Source: Novosphingobium sp. CECT 9465
Lineage (GTDB): Bacteria > Pseudomonadota > Alphaproteobacteria > Sphingomonadales > Sphingomonadaceae
Direction: 5' to 3'
Assembly: GCF_920987055.1 (NCBI RefSeq)
Contig: NZ_CAKLBX010000001.1
Span: 310,001-374,000, forward strand
Length of the DNA stretch: 64,000 nt
Shown: piece by piece, positions 1-8,703 of the stretch
How positions within the stretch are numbered: the first letter of the stretch is position 1
Layout: each line of letters begins with the position of its first letter
Notes under the pieces: generated by a model
What the model saw: the letters and a program-made list of their open reading frames with translations, nothing else
The model's database searches: none
What the model was told of the DNA's origin: nothing
Program-made: the position numbers and the translations under genes

Positions 1-331
1 GGCGCAACTCGTCGGAGCCAAAGCCCGCGCGGGCCGTTGCGCCGGGGGCGAGGTTCTGGACGAACACATCGGCGCGTTCGAGCAGGCGATGCAACAATGC
101 GCTGTCCTGCGGCTGCTTGATATCGATGCGCAAGGATTCCTTGCCGCGGTTGAGCCACACGAAATAGGCGCTTTCGCCATGAACGACGTGGTCGTAGGCG
201 CGGGCGAAATCGCCCTCTGCGCGTTCGAGCTTGATGACCCGCGCACCCCCTTCCGCCAGTCGCATCGTGCATAGCGGTGCTGCCACCGCCTGCTCCAGTG
301 ATACGACGGTGATCTCATCCAGCGCCGCCAT
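1..331 (-). CDS. CaiB/BaiF family (class III) CoA-transferase, N-terminal part
   Basis: Only the first 110 codons lie in the window; the gene continues past position 1. Family members move CoA between an acyl-CoA donor and a free carboxylic acid in the cytoplasm. The visible N-terminus has the family pattern: a beta strand ITVVSLEQ, a glycine/alanine-rich turn, then LAEGGARVIKLER and the IKQPQD segment, as in the Rossmann-like CoA-binding lobe. The ATG at 331 sits two bases after the stop of the acyl-CoA dehydrogenase (TGACCATG), so the two are co-transcribed. The pairing suggests CoA activation of an acid followed by alpha,beta-dehydrogenation. The catalytic Asp lies outside the window and cannot be checked. 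Confidence 0.85.
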   Translation of the reverse strand, partial: MAALDEITVVSLEQAVAAPLCTMRLAEGGARVIKLERAEGDFARAYDHVVHGESAYFVWLNRGKESLRIDIKQPQDSALLHRLLERADVFVQNLAPGATARAGFGSDELR

Positions 332-333
332 GG

Positions 334-1497
334 TCAGAACGTCTTCGGCATGCCGAGCACGTGCGTACCCACGTGGCTCAGGATCAGGTTGGTGCTGATT
401 GGCGCGACCTGATAAAGCCGCGTTTCGCGGAACTTGCGCTCGACATCGTATTCTTCGGCAAAGCCGAAGCCGCCGTGCGTCTGGACGCACATGTCGGCGG
501 CATACCAGCTCGCCTCGGATGCCAGCATCTTGGCCATGTTCGCCTCGGTCCCACCGGGCAACCCTTCGTCGAACAGGCGGGCGGCCTTGTCGACCATCTC
601 GGCTGCGGCAGAAAGCTGTACGTGGGCGCGCGCGATGGGGAACTGGATAGCCTGATTGGTGGCAATCGGTTTGCCAAAGACGTTGCGGTCGTTGGCATAA
701 GCGGTTGCCCGGTCGATGAAGAACCGCCCGTCGCCAATGCATTCGGCGGCGATCAGGATGCGCTCGGCGTTCATGCCTGAAAGGATGTACTGGAATCCCT
801 TGCCTTCTTCACCCACCAGATTGGCCACCGGAACCTTGAGGTCGTCGAAGAACAGTTCGGTCGTCGCATGGTTGAGCATCGTGCGGATTGGCCGGATCGT
901 CAGGCCATTGCCCACGGCCTCGCGCATATCGACCAGCAATACCGACATGCCCTGCGATGGCTTGGCGCATTCTTCGCGGCGGGTGGTGCGGCACAGCAGC
1001 ACCATCAGATCGCTGTGCTCGGCACGGCTGATCCAGATCTTCTGGCCGGATACGATGTAGTGATCGCCGTCACGCCGGGCGAATGTGCGGATGCGCGTGG
1101 TGTCGGTGCCTGCGGTCGGTTCGGTAACGCCAAAGGCCTGAAGGCGGATCTCGCCGCTGGCAATCGCAGGCAGGTAAGCGGCTTTTTGCGCTGCACTGCC
1201 ATGCTTCAGCACGGTGCCCATCGTGTACATCTGCGCATGGCATGCGCCACCGTTGCAACCTGACCGATGAATTTCTTCAAGAATGGCTGTTGCCGCGCCA
1301 AGGCCCAGACCGGAGCCACCGAATTCTTCAGGGATCAGGACCGAGAGAAAACCCGCCTGCGTCAGCGTCTGGACAAATTCGGTGGGATAAGTGCGTTCGT
1401 GATCAAGCGCTTGCCAATACGTGCCGGGAAATTCGGCGCATAGACGACGCACCGAGTCACGGATTTCAGGATAGGATTGCTCACCAAGTTCAATCAT
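334..1497 (-). CDS. Acyl-CoA dehydrogenase family protein
   Basis: 387 residues, the usual acyl-CoA dehydrogenase length: N-terminal helical domain, middle beta domain with FGVTEPTAGTDTT and WISRAEHSD (FAD and substrate contacts), C-terminal helices ending QTHGGFGFAEEYDVERKFRE. These enzymes make 2,3-enoyl-CoA and pass electrons to ETF. The C-terminal stretch where medium-chain enzymes carry YEGT with the catalytic Glu reads YQVAPISTN here, so the base must be elsewhere or the chemistry differs. I chose the ATG at 1497 (MIELGEQSY) because homologues start there and AGGG precedes it; in-frame ATGs at 1524 and 1578 would add unconserved residues. It is the first gene of an operon with the CoA-transferase. 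Confidence 0.88.
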   Translation of the reverse strand: MIELGEQSYPEIRDSVRRLCAEFPGTYWQALDHERTYPTEFVQTLTQAGFLSVLIPEEFGGSGLGLGAATAILEEIHRSGCNGGACHAQMYTMGTVLKHGSAAQKAAYLPAIASGEIRLQAFGVTEPTAGTDTTRIRTFARRDGDHYIVSGQKIWISRAEHSDLMVLLCRTTRREECAKPSQGMSVLLVDMREAVGNGLTIRPIRTMLNHATTELFFDDLKVPVANLVGEEGKGFQYILSGMNAERILIAAECIGDGRFFIDRATAYANDRNVFGKPIATNQAIQFPIARAHVQLSAAAEMVDKAARLFDEGLPGGTEANMAKMLASEASWYAADMCVQTHGGFGFAEEYDVERKFRETRLYQVAPISTNLILSHVGTHVLGMPKTF

Positions 1498-1716
1498 GTC
1501 GCGCCCTGTATGCTTGATGCTCATCGCGGCTGTGGCCGCTGCATTGATCGGGAACCACAAGCGACGGACAATTGCCACGGTATTGCCGTCAATGACCGGA
1601 TAGCGGACCCCCTATCAAACAGGGTTCATGCGGAACACGCATTTGCAGTCATGGGAAAACCCGAAATCCCGTTGCACCGGCAAGGGTCTGGAAGCAGAGC
1701 GCGAATGCTCACGCAA

Positions 1717-1731
1717 ATTTTCATTGAAAAT
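1717..1731. promoter_or_regulatory. Perfect palindrome ATTTTCA-T-TGAAAAT
   Basis: A perfect 7-bp inverted repeat around one central T, 117-131 bp upstream of the luciferase-like gene start. Arm size and AT content resemble TetR or GntR operators, but no cognate regulator is adjacent. It may instead belong to promoter architecture. Confidence 0.45.
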
Positions 1732-1743
1732 CAAAGCATTGTG

Positions 1744-1761
1744 TAATTATATGCATAATTA
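1744..1761. promoter_or_regulatory. Inverted repeat TAATTAT-ATGC-ATAATTA
   Basis: A perfect 7-bp inverted repeat with a 4-bp spacer, 87-104 bp upstream of the luciferase-like gene and only 12 bp after the previous palindrome. Two symmetrical AT-rich elements in a row in GC-rich DNA look like a double operator. The binding protein is unknown. Confidence 0.5.
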
Positions 1762-1847
1762 TGGCATCGTGCATGATGGCAATTGATTTCGTTGCGCCGC
1801 GGTGCGATGCAAAGGCAAAGACGCCACGATTCTGCGGGAGAGCATCG

Positions 1848-2924
1848 ATGAAAGTTTCATACCTTTGCATGACGGGTTACGATGGTCCTGCGCCTGGGAT
1901 CGAGATATGGCCTGCGTCCCCTGAGTTTTGCGAGCCTGCGGTGGCGCAAGGGTCCTATGCGCGGTATCTTGAGATGGCGGAGACGGCCGAGGCGCTGGGT
2001 TTTGACTGGGTGAGCGTTTCGGAGCATCATTATGCGCCGTACCAGATGACGCCGAACCCGATGATCATGGCATCGGCGATCATCCAGCGTACCCGCCGTG
2101 TGCGTGTCGCCCTGCTGGGTCCGCTGGTGCCGCTGAACAATCCGGTGCGCCTGGCCGAGGAAGTGGCGATGCTCGATGCCTTGAGCGGCGGGCGGCTTGA
2201 AGTGCTGTTCCTGCGCGGCACACCCAACGAACACAAGACTTACGATACCCAGGCCGACCAGACCAAGGCGATGACGCAGGAAGGCATCGACCTGATCCTG
2301 AAAGCCTGGACCAGCGAGAAGCCGTTTGGGTGGGAAGGCGATCAGTACCAGTTCAACACGATCTCGATCTGGCCGCGCATCACGCAATTGCCGCATCCGC
2401 CGGTATTCGGATCGGGCAACAGCGAGGATTCGGTGGTGTTTGCGGCCAGGCGCCGGATCGGCATCGCGTTTTCCTTTGCCGCGCCGGAAACGGTCAAGGG
2501 CTGGATCGAACTGTACCGCGCCGAATGCGCCAAGGAGGGCTGGGAGCCGACCCCTGCGCATGTGATTTACCGCGGCATTGCCTATTGCGCCCCCACCGAC
2601 GAGCAGGCGCAGTCCGACATGATTGCCTATTTCGGGGCGCAGGCCGAAGCACAAGGAACGCTGCAATCGGCAACGCTGGGCGGCCCGCCCGTTCTCGAAC
2701 TGGTGGCAAAGCCCTATTTCGTGGGCAGCCCCGAAACGCTGATCGAAAAGTTCCGCGTGCTGCACGACATCGGCGTGGGCGTGTGCGATCTGCCGTTCGT
2801 GATCGGCACGCCCGACCAGCAGCGCGCATCGCTCGACCTGTTCGGCAGGAAGGTCCTGCCCACCGTGCAAAGCTGGGACATGGCACACTTCCCCCAGATC
2901 GCCCAAACCGAACCCGCCGAATAA
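1848..2924 (+). CDS. LLM-class flavin-dependent oxidoreductase (luciferase-like monooxygenase)
   Basis: 358 residues with a TIM-barrel luciferase fold: YARYLEMAETAEALGFDWVSVSEHHY near the N-terminus, the NPVRLAEEVAMLDALSGGRLE helix typical of the family, and a C-terminal SPETLIEKFRVLHDIGV segment. Such enzymes use reduced flavin supplied by a separate reductase and O2 to oxygenate a substrate, often in Baeyer-Villiger or desulfonation-type reactions. The start at 1848 follows GGGAGAG at a good distance; an upstream in-frame ATG at 1761 overlaps the operator-like repeat and is less likely. No flavin reductase is adjacent. Substrate unknown. Confidence 0.88.
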   Translation: MKVSYLCMTGYDGPAPGIEIWPASPEFCEPAVAQGSYARYLEMAETAEALGFDWVSVSEHHYAPYQMTPNPMIMASAIIQRTRRVRVALLGPLVPLNNPVRLAEEVAMLDALSGGRLEVLFLRGTPNEHKTYDTQADQTKAMTQEGIDLILKAWTSEKPFGWEGDQYQFNTISIWPRITQLPHPPVFGSGNSEDSVVFAARRRIGIAFSFAAPETVKGWIELYRAECAKEGWEPTPAHVIYRGIAYCAPTDEQAQSDMIAYFGAQAEAQGTLQSATLGGPPVLELVAKPYFVGSPETLIEKFRVLHDIGVGVCDLPFVIGTPDQQRASLDLFGRKVLPTVQSWDMAHFPQIAQTEPAE

Positions 2925-2955
2925 TATCCTGCGCGGCGGACAGGCGATCATGGAT

Positions 2956-2986
2956 AAAGGCGCGGCCACACCAGGCCGCGCCTTTT
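2956..2986. terminator. Bidirectional rho-independent terminator
   Basis: A perfect 12-bp stem (AAAGGCGCGGCC at 2956-2967 with its complement at 2974-2985), 6-nt loop, and A and T runs on the two sides. It lies between the convergent luciferase-like gene and the SDR. Confidence 0.85.
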
Positions 2987-2988
2987 GC

Positions 2989-3819
2989 CTATGCGGCGGG
3001 TTGGCCCGCTGCCTGCATCGCGGCCATCATTTCGCGAAAATCTGCGAGTGATGGAGCGTGGCTGGCATAGCCGCCGTCAACGTGCAGATTCTGGCCCGTG
3101 GTATAGCGCGATTCGTCCGATGCAAGGAACACGGCTGCCTTGGCGCAATCTTCTGGGGTACCGATAAAGGGCGTCAACATGTGGCGCAGCATTACATCGC
3201 GCACAGGCGGCGGCATATTGTCTTCGGTTGCCCCCGAAACGATCAGTCCGACCATCAGGACATTCGCCCGGATGCCGAACTTTCCGTACTGGGCCGCAAT
3301 GTTGTAAGTGAGGTTGTGCACCGCGACTTTGGACGCGCCATAGGCGGTCTGCGCAATATCGCCCTGTAGCGCCTTGGTCGATCCGGTGGTGATGACCGAA
3401 CCGCCGCCCTGCCCGATCATATGTGGAATCACATGCTTTGCGCAAAGCATCGGTCCTTTGACGTTCACCGCCATTGTGCGGTCCCACAAGTCCCCGTCCA
3501 TGTGCATCACATCGATATCGCGGGTCATGATATCCGGCCCGGTCATGGCGGCGTTGTTATGCAGCACATCGATCCGGCCATAACTGTCGAGTGTGAACTG
3601 GACCATCGCGCGCACCTGTTGCTCGTCCGCGATGTCGGCGGAAAAGGGTTTGGCCTCACCCCCTGCGGCAACGATCCCGGCAGCGACCTTTTCCGAAGAC
3701 CTGCTCTGGCTGCCGACGATCACCTTGGCGCCCTGCCGCGCATATTCGGCGGCGCAGGCCGCGCCAATGCCCGAACCTGCACCGTTTATGAGGATGACCT
3801 TGCCTTCAAGACGATTCAC
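2989..3819 (-). CDS. SDR family oxidoreductase (NNAA / HxP-tail subfamily)
   Basis: 276 residues, classical SDR. The glycine motif GAGSGIG is at about residues 13-19, NNAA (not NNAG) at 88-91, and the catalytic Ser near 147, Tyr160 and Lys164 (YGASK). These enzymes interconvert alcohols and ketones with NAD(P)H. After the usual DGG end the protein carries a tail YASHAPSLADFRE, a feature shared with other SDRs in this window. It lies downstream of the Old Yellow Enzyme gene on the same strand (76-bp gap), so it may share its promoter. Substrate unknown. Confidence 0.9.
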   Translation of the reverse strand: MNRLEGKVILINGAGSGIGAACAAEYARQGAKVIVGSQSRSSEKVAAGIVAAGGEAKPFSADIADEQQVRAMVQFTLDSYGRIDVLHNNAAMTGPDIMTRDIDVMHMDGDLWDRTMAVNVKGPMLCAKHVIPHMIGQGGGSVITTGSTKALQGDIAQTAYGASKVAVHNLTYNIAAQYGKFGIRANVLMVGLIVSGATEDNMPPPVRDVMLRHMLTPFIGTPEDCAKAAVFLASDESRYTTGQNLHVDGGYASHAPSLADFREMMAAMQAAGQPAA

Positions 3820-3895
3820 GACACTCTCCCCGAATAGATATGATCTTGTGGTTGATGTTCATGCCATGATCGGCGCGCGATCATTCGAGGCGCAG

Positions 3896-5050
3896 TTAAT
3901 CTACGCTGGCCAGGACCCTGGGATGGAATGGCAGAAACGGTTCGCCCGCCTGCACCTTTTCCGCCCATGCCGGATCGGAAATCAGCGAGCGGCCCACGCC
4001 GACCAGATCGAATTCGCCCGCCGCGATCCGCGCTTCCACATCGGGCACGTTGTTCACGGCATCGACTTCACCGGCGAAGCTGTTCTTCAATTCGTTCTGC
4101 AGGCCGATGCCGCCGACCGCCATCGTTGGCAGACCGGTAAGCTTGCGCGCCCAGCCGGCCAGGGTCAGAGGCGAACCTTCGAACGCAGGGTGATGATAGT
4201 AACGGGTGCTGGCATCGAAGATATCGACGCCTGCATCAGCCAGCGCGCCCAGCAGGTCGCCCAGTTCGTCCGGCGTCTGGGCCAGACGTGCGTCATAATC
4301 CTGGGTCTTCCATTGTGAAAAACGGAACATGATCGGCAGATCGCCCACTTCGGCGCGGATCGCTTTCACCACTTCGGCGCCGAAGCGCGCGCGTTCTTTC
4401 AGTGTGCGGCCGCCCCAGCGGTCTTCGCGGCGATTGGTTTCGTGCCAGAAGAACGAATCGGGCAGATAGCCATGCGCACCGTGGATGGCGATGCCATCGA
4501 AGCCGACATCGCGGGCATTGGCGGCGCTGCGTGCGAACGCGGCGATGACGTCGACGATCTCTTCATCGGTCATCGGCGTGGTCGGGGGCAGCATCTGGTC
4601 AAGATAGGGTTGGGGTGCGGTGGTGTAGCCACCCTGTGGTCCCCAAAGACCCGATGGGCGCGACGACATGTATTCAGGGTGCGGCCCGGTGTTATGGGTG
4701 CGGATCACGCCCTGATGCCACAATTGTGGAAAGATCACGCCACCGGCCTGATGCACACCCTCAACGATTTCCCGCCAGCGCGCCAGCGCCGCATCGCCAT
4801 GCAGTTCGGGCATGTTGCCTTCGCCCAGCGAACCCACGCCAAGCGCGGTGGGATGATCGATGCCGATGCCTTCGCTGACGATCAGCCCGACGCCGTGTTC
4901 GGCCCGGCGGCGGTAATAGGCCGCCATCGGTTCTGAAGGAATGCCGCCAGGCGATGCCGTGCGCGTCATTGGTGCCATGACGATACGATTGCGCAAGCTG
5001 ACATTGCGCACGGTCAACGGACGAAAGATCGGTCGTTCCTGAATAGTCAT
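3896..5050 (-). CDS. NADH:flavin oxidoreductase, Old Yellow Enzyme family
   Basis: 384 residues forming one FMN-binding TIM barrel without the C-terminal extension of dienoyl-CoA reductases. Diagnostic pieces are IVMAPMTR, FPQLWHQG, IHGAHGYLPDSFFWHETNRREDRWGG and the phosphate-binding end VGVGRSLISDP. The family reduces activated C=C bonds or nitro groups with NAD(P)H. The ATG at 5050 is chosen because homology begins at MTIQERPIF; an upstream in-frame start at 5185 would add 45 unconserved residues. It is the first gene of a minus-strand unit, divergent from the permease at 5278. Confidence 0.9.
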   Translation of the reverse strand: MTIQERPIFRPLTVRNVSLRNRIVMAPMTRTASPGGIPSEPMAAYYRRRAEHGVGLIVSEGIGIDHPTALGVGSLGEGNMPELHGDAALARWREIVEGVHQAGGVIFPQLWHQGVIRTHNTGPHPEYMSSRPSGLWGPQGGYTTAPQPYLDQMLPPTTPMTDEEIVDVIAAFARSAANARDVGFDGIAIHGAHGYLPDSFFWHETNRREDRWGGRTLKERARFGAEVVKAIRAEVGDLPIMFRFSQWKTQDYDARLAQTPDELGDLLGALADAGVDIFDASTRYYHHPAFEGSPLTLAGWARKLTGLPTMAVGGIGLQNELKNSFAGEVDAVNNVPDVEARIAAGEFDLVGVGRSLISDPAWAEKVQAGEPFLPFHPRVLASVD

Positions 5051-5182
5051 CTCTGGCCTGTCATTGTTGGCACCCCGATAGGCAGGAAGTGCAAAAAACC
5101 TTCCTTTCCTTGTCCAGACAGGCGTGACCAGGCACCTGTCACAAGGCAGGACGCAACGGTCCGGCAAGTTCAACGTCCGGTC

Positions 5183-5198
5183 CATATCAGGCGATAGG
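5183..5198. promoter_or_regulatory. Candidate operator, CCTRYC-N4-GRYAGG family (site 1)
   Basis: Reads CATATC-AGGC-GATAGG: right half exact, left half one mismatch from its mirror image. It ends 80 bp before the permease start at 5278, within the distance range of the other sites in this window. Confidence 0.55.
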
Positions 5199-5277
5199 CG
5201 CGAGCCATCTTCCGCAGTGTAGGCGTTGGTTCAACGGCAGTCGCCACAAGATATGCCGTATCGCGGGAGTAGCTTGA

Positions 5278-6459
5278 GTGGATATCACGCAGAACAGCGA
5301 AAACGGAACCGGGATGCCCGGTGCGATCGGCCTGTGGGCGCTTCTGCTCAGTTCGTTGTTTCCGATGCTGGGGTTGTTTGCGCTTGGCCCCGCGTTGCCC
5401 GCAGTGGCTGCTGCCTTTCCGGGCGATCCCAACGCCGAAGTCATGGCGCAACTTATCGGCGGTGCCAGTGGTATCTCGTTTGCGCTCAGTTCGCCGATCA
5501 TCGGCGGGATGATCGAACGTTGGGGATACAAGCGGATATACATAGCATCGCTGGTTGCGTTCGCGATCTTCGGGACCCTTCCCGTATTGCTCAACAGCCT
5601 GCCACTGATCCTGTTGACGCGGGTGATCATGGGCATGTGTGTTGCAGGAACGATGACGGCGGGCCTTGCAGGCCTTGCCACGCTTCCTGCGCACGTGCGC
5701 CCCGGTCTTTATGGTCGCAACGCCATGATGTCGAGCGTGGGGGCCGTCGTGATCTTTCCGGCAGTAGGGGCCATATCGACTTACGGTTGGCGCTTGCCGT
5801 TTCTGATCCACCTTATTGCGCTTGCGGCGGTGCCGATGGCGATGACATTGCCCACCCGGTCAATCCCCACCAGCCACTCGCGCACAGAAACCGGCGGGCG
5901 CGGGCTGGGCGTATCGCCAGTGCTGCTTGTGCTGGCGGGCTTCATCGGGCTTGTCATGTATGTCGGTCCCATGTTCTCGCCGTTCTACCTTCACACCATC
6001 GACGTGACGGACCCGCGCCTTGCTGCCCTGCCATTAAGCGGCATGTCCATCGGCGCGATGACGATGACAGGCAATTACGGACGGCTTCATGCCAGGCTGG
6101 GCGCGCACAAGCTGTTTGCGCTGACGCTGGTATTGTCTGGAATCGGCTTGCTGATCGCAGGTTTTGCGCCGAACCTGCCGGTGTTCATGGTGGGAATGTT
6201 CTGCGTTTCGTGCGGGATTGCGCTGTTTGCGCCCAACGTCAATTCGCACATCGCGGCCACATCCGCCAATCCGGCGCGCGGCATAGGCTGGGCGATGTCC
6301 GCCATGTTCGCTGTCCAGGTGGCGTTCCCCTTTCTCGCGCGTGCGATTTCACAGGCGGCGGGACCGGCCGGGGTATTCATCGCCTTCGGCATTTGTGCGC
6401 TGGTGCCCGGCCTCGCAACGGTAGCGATGAACCGACGCCGGGCGCACCGGCTTGCCTGA
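5278..6459 (+). CDS. MFS transporter
   Basis: 393 residues with about 12 hydrophobic segments; the first runs WALLLSSLFPMLGLFALGP. The loop after helix 2 reads GGMIERWGYKRIY, a version of the MFS signature GxxxDRxGRR. It is likely a proton-driven importer or exporter of small organic molecules in the inner membrane. I chose the GTG at 5278 because GGGAG lies about ten bases upstream; an in-frame ATG at 5314 is the alternative. It heads a plus-strand run with the EthD protein, GntR regulator and VOC protein, so it may move the compound that this regulator senses. Confidence 0.86.
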   Translation: MDITQNSENGTGMPGAIGLWALLLSSLFPMLGLFALGPALPAVAAAFPGDPNAEVMAQLIGGASGISFALSSPIIGGMIERWGYKRIYIASLVAFAIFGTLPVLLNSLPLILLTRVIMGMCVAGTMTAGLAGLATLPAHVRPGLYGRNAMMSSVGAVVIFPAVGAISTYGWRLPFLIHLIALAAVPMAMTLPTRSIPTSHSRTETGGRGLGVSPVLLVLAGFIGLVMYVGPMFSPFYLHTIDVTDPRLAALPLSGMSIGAMTMTGNYGRLHARLGAHKLFALTLVLSGIGLLIAGFAPNLPVFMVGMFCVSCGIALFAPNVNSHIAATSANPARGIGWAMSAMFAVQVAFPFLARAISQAAGPAGVFIAFGICALVPGLATVAMNRRRAHRLA

Positions 6460-6507
6460 CGGCATGGGTCTGAACAGGATTGAAAATAAAGAAAAGGGAC
6501 ACAGACG

Positions 6508-7227
6508 ATGTGGCGGATCACGGCTTTCCTGAAACGGCACCCCGGCCTGACGCGCAAGGAATTCATCCTGCAGGCAGAAGCGCTGATGACCCGGATCGCC
6601 GATCATCGGGGCGCCCCCGTGCGCGTCATCCTCAACCTTCCGATGGACCCGCTGCCCGTGGAACTGGCAACCATGTTCGGCGACAGGTTCGATGCCGTGG
6701 TCGAGCTGTGGTTTGCCGATGCGCCATCGGCAAATGCCGCGCTTGCACAATTGGCCGCAGACGAGGCCATCGGCGCATTGGCCGCTTCGGCAATTGACCA
6801 AGGTGGCAGCCACGCATGGCTGGCCGAAGTGGTCCCCCAGATACCGCCGCCGCCGGCGTTCCTGAAGTTCGTGGTTGCAGGCCAGATGGCCGATAACTTT
6901 ACCTTGGCCGAAGCGCAGGAATACTGGCGGACAGAGCATCCGCGCCTGTTCCTGACGGTCACCGATTTTGTTCCCTATATCGTTGGCTACACCCAGATGC
7001 ATGGCCGCAATGAATTGGCGCCGGGCGCCATCGATTGGCTGGCTGCTCACGATTTCTATCCGATGTGCGCCGAAATGGGGCTGCGCAGCGTGGAGGATGT
7101 CGTCACGGCTTATTCGATGCCCAGCTATCTTGCGATTATCCGGCCGGACGAGGAATACTTCAGCAAGCCCGGCGAGATGCTTTCGTTTGCTTCTGACCGC
7201 GCATTGGCATGGGATCAGGGCGGGTGA
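6508..7227 (+). CDS. EthD-domain protein, two-domain dimeric alpha-beta barrel
   Basis: 239 residues. Two ferredoxin-like halves are visible: WRITAFLKRHPGLTRKEFIL at the start and FLKFVVAGQMADNFTLAEAQEYWRTEHP in the middle, the second matching the EthD pattern (LTxxEFxxYWxxxHP). EthD-type proteins are found with P450 and dioxygenase systems and in some cases act as small oxygenases, cyclases or decarboxylases. The actual reaction here is unknown. The ATG follows AAAGGGA. It begins 48 bp after the permease and is probably co-transcribed with it. Confidence 0.8.
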   Translation: MWRITAFLKRHPGLTRKEFILQAEALMTRIADHRGAPVRVILNLPMDPLPVELATMFGDRFDAVVELWFADAPSANAALAQLAADEAIGALAASAIDQGGSHAWLAEVVPQIPPPPAFLKFVVAGQMADNFTLAEAQEYWRTEHPRLFLTVTDFVPYIVGYTQMHGRNELAPGAIDWLAAHDFYPMCAEMGLRSVEDVVTAYSMPSYLAIIRPDEEYFSKPGEMLSFASDRALAWDQGG

Positions 7228-7282
7228 AGGTCGTCCGTCCTTGATCCACCCGGCAATTGACAAGGCCGGTCGGGATACTGCT

Positions 7283-8116
7283 ATGATCATTTCCGATGAA
7301 TCAGCAGAATGCAGCCAGCCTTGTAACGCGCCCATCACACATGGCGATGAGCGATCTGGCGTGAGCGTAATGGCGGGCGCGGCAACAGTCCAATCCGGTG
7401 CCGCCGGACTGAACGAGGACGATGACCAGAGCATTACGCACCGGGCTTACGTGCAGATCCGTGCAGGGCTGATTTCCTGTCGGCTCAAACCGGGATCGCG
7501 GTTGAAAATCGCGCAGTTGCAACGCGATCTCGATATCAGCCAGGCAGCGGCTCGCGAAGGACTGTCGCGGCTTGCCGCCGAAGGCCTTGTCACGATTGAG
7601 CGCAACAGCGGATTTCGGGCCGTACCGCTTTCGGTTGATGGCTATCGTGAACTTGCCGATGCTTGTCTGACCATCGAACTCCCCTTGCTGCGTTCATCTA
7701 TTGCACGCAGCGATTTTGCATGGGAAGGTGCGCTGCTTTCAGCCTATCACATCTCATCGCGCGTGTTGGCGCAAGTGGGTGACGACGAGATCAGCATGGA
7801 CGCTTACGTGCGCCATCGCGAGGATTTCCACCGGATACTGTTCGCCAAATGCGGAAACCAGTGGCTGCTGCGCGCATGGTCGCAACTTTATGCCCAGCAG
7901 ATGCGATACCGCCATACTTTCCGCGAACTGGCACGGTATGAACGTGGCTTGCCTGAAGACTACCGCAAGTTTCTCGACGCGGTGATCGAGCATCGTGCCG
8001 AAGATGCCGAAAAGCTGTGGCGCGAAAATCACGACAAGGTCGTCGCCTTTATCGAAGCGAACCTCAAGCATCCCTTGCCCGATGCGGGAAAATCGCGGCG
8101 GAAGCCCAAACAGTAG
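7283..8116 (+). CDS. GntR family transcriptional regulator with FCD domain
   Basis: 277 residues from the chosen ATG. The winged helix-turn-helix spans roughly residues 50-115 (YVQIRAGLISCRLKPGSRL, then LDISQAAAREGLSRLAAEGLV), followed by an all-helical FCD ligand domain with the metal-binding His pattern DFHRILFAKCGN and RYRHTF. FadR/VanR-type repressors of this class sense acyl-CoA or organic acids. The first 45 residues are low-complexity, so the ATG at 7370 is a realistic alternative start. It sits in the permease-EthD run and probably controls it. Confidence 0.86.
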   Translation: MIISDESAECSQPCNAPITHGDERSGVSVMAGAATVQSGAAGLNEDDDQSITHRAYVQIRAGLISCRLKPGSRLKIAQLQRDLDISQAAAREGLSRLAAEGLVTIERNSGFRAVPLSVDGYRELADACLTIELPLLRSSIARSDFAWEGALLSAYHISSRVLAQVGDDEISMDAYVRHREDFHRILFAKCGNQWLLRAWSQLYAQQMRYRHTFRELARYERGLPEDYRKFLDAVIEHRAEDAEKLWRENHDKVVAFIEANLKHPLPDAGKSRRKPKQ

Positions 8117-8150
8117 TCTCTCCTTTCGTCCGGCAGGATACCGCACCCGG

Positions 8151-8166
8151 CCATTCACGCGATAGC
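8151..8166. promoter_or_regulatory. Weak candidate operator, CCTRYC-N4-GRYAGG family (site 2)
   Basis: Reads CCATTC-ACGC-GATAGC, a degenerate match whose right half has one mismatch. It lies 90-105 bp before the VOC gene at 8256, the position expected from the stronger sites. Confidence 0.3.
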
Positions 8167-8255
8167 ATGGGGCAAGAGCCTGTCAGGCCGGATGACCACT
8201 TTTGCGGCCAGAATGTCCGGCTCGGATTTCGGATCTGTCTCACGGGAGAAAATCA

Positions 8256-8633
8256 ATGGTAGCTTATGCAACCGTCGGCACGAACGATGCCGCCAGCGCG
8301 CTGGAATTCTATGACGCCCTGCTAAGCCCGTTTGGCATGGCACGTTATTTCGATCATCCGCGCGGCGGCGCGATCTATGGCAAGGACGGCAAGACCACCT
8401 TTGGCGTACTGGCCCCCTTCGATGGCGCACTGGCGACCGTCGGCAATGGTTCGATGACGGGATTTGCGCTGGAAAGTCGCGCCGAAGTCGATGCCTTCCA
8501 TGCCAAGGCGCTGGAACTGGGCGGTTCGTGCGAGGGCGAGCCGGGTCTGCGCGGGCCAGAGGAAATGGGCATGTACTTCACGTATGTGCGTGACCGCGAA
8601 GGCAACAAGCTTTGCGCGTTCAAGGTCGGCTGA
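8256..8633 (+). CDS. VOC (glyoxalase/bleomycin-resistance) family protein
   Basis: 125 residues, one VOC module with two beta-alpha-beta-beta-beta units: AYATVGTNDAASALEFYDALL and MYFTYVRDREGNKLCAFK. VOC folds bind a metal and catalyse isomerisation, ring cleavage or lyase reactions, or merely bind ligands. The start at 8256 is fixed by GGGAGAA seven bases upstream. It is clearly paralogous to the VOC gene at 33965 (shared FYDALLxPxG, GNG, GEPGxRG and GNKxCA segments). Convergent with the flavin oxidoreductase, with a hairpin between them. Confidence 0.82.
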   Translation: MVAYATVGTNDAASALEFYDALLSPFGMARYFDHPRGGAIYGKDGKTTFGVLAPFDGALATVGNGSMTGFALESRAEVDAFHAKALELGGSCEGEPGLRGPEEMGMYFTYVRDREGNKLCAFKVG

Positions 8634-8653
8634 AACCGGCCCGATCATTTGCA

Positions 8654-8680
8654 ATCGCCGCCGCACCCTGCGGCGGCGAT
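8654..8680. terminator. Terminator-like hairpin between convergent genes
   Basis: A perfect 12-bp GC-rich stem (ATCGCCGCCGCA and complement) with a CCC loop, but no T run on either side, so termination efficiency is uncertain. Confidence 0.55.
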
Positions 8681-8703
8681 GCTTCACCGGGGCAACATGC
8701 CGG

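Larger units (their letters stand above)
1498..1847. other. 350-bp divergent control region without a gene
   Basis: This gap separates the minus-strand acyl-CoA dehydrogenase from the plus-strand luciferase-like gene. It turns AT-rich near 1715-1765, unlike its surroundings, and there carries two perfect palindromes annotated separately. A CCTATC half-site like the one recurring in the island lies at 1611-1616, but the partner half is poor. No convincing open frame with a ribosome site was found. Confidence 0.6.
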
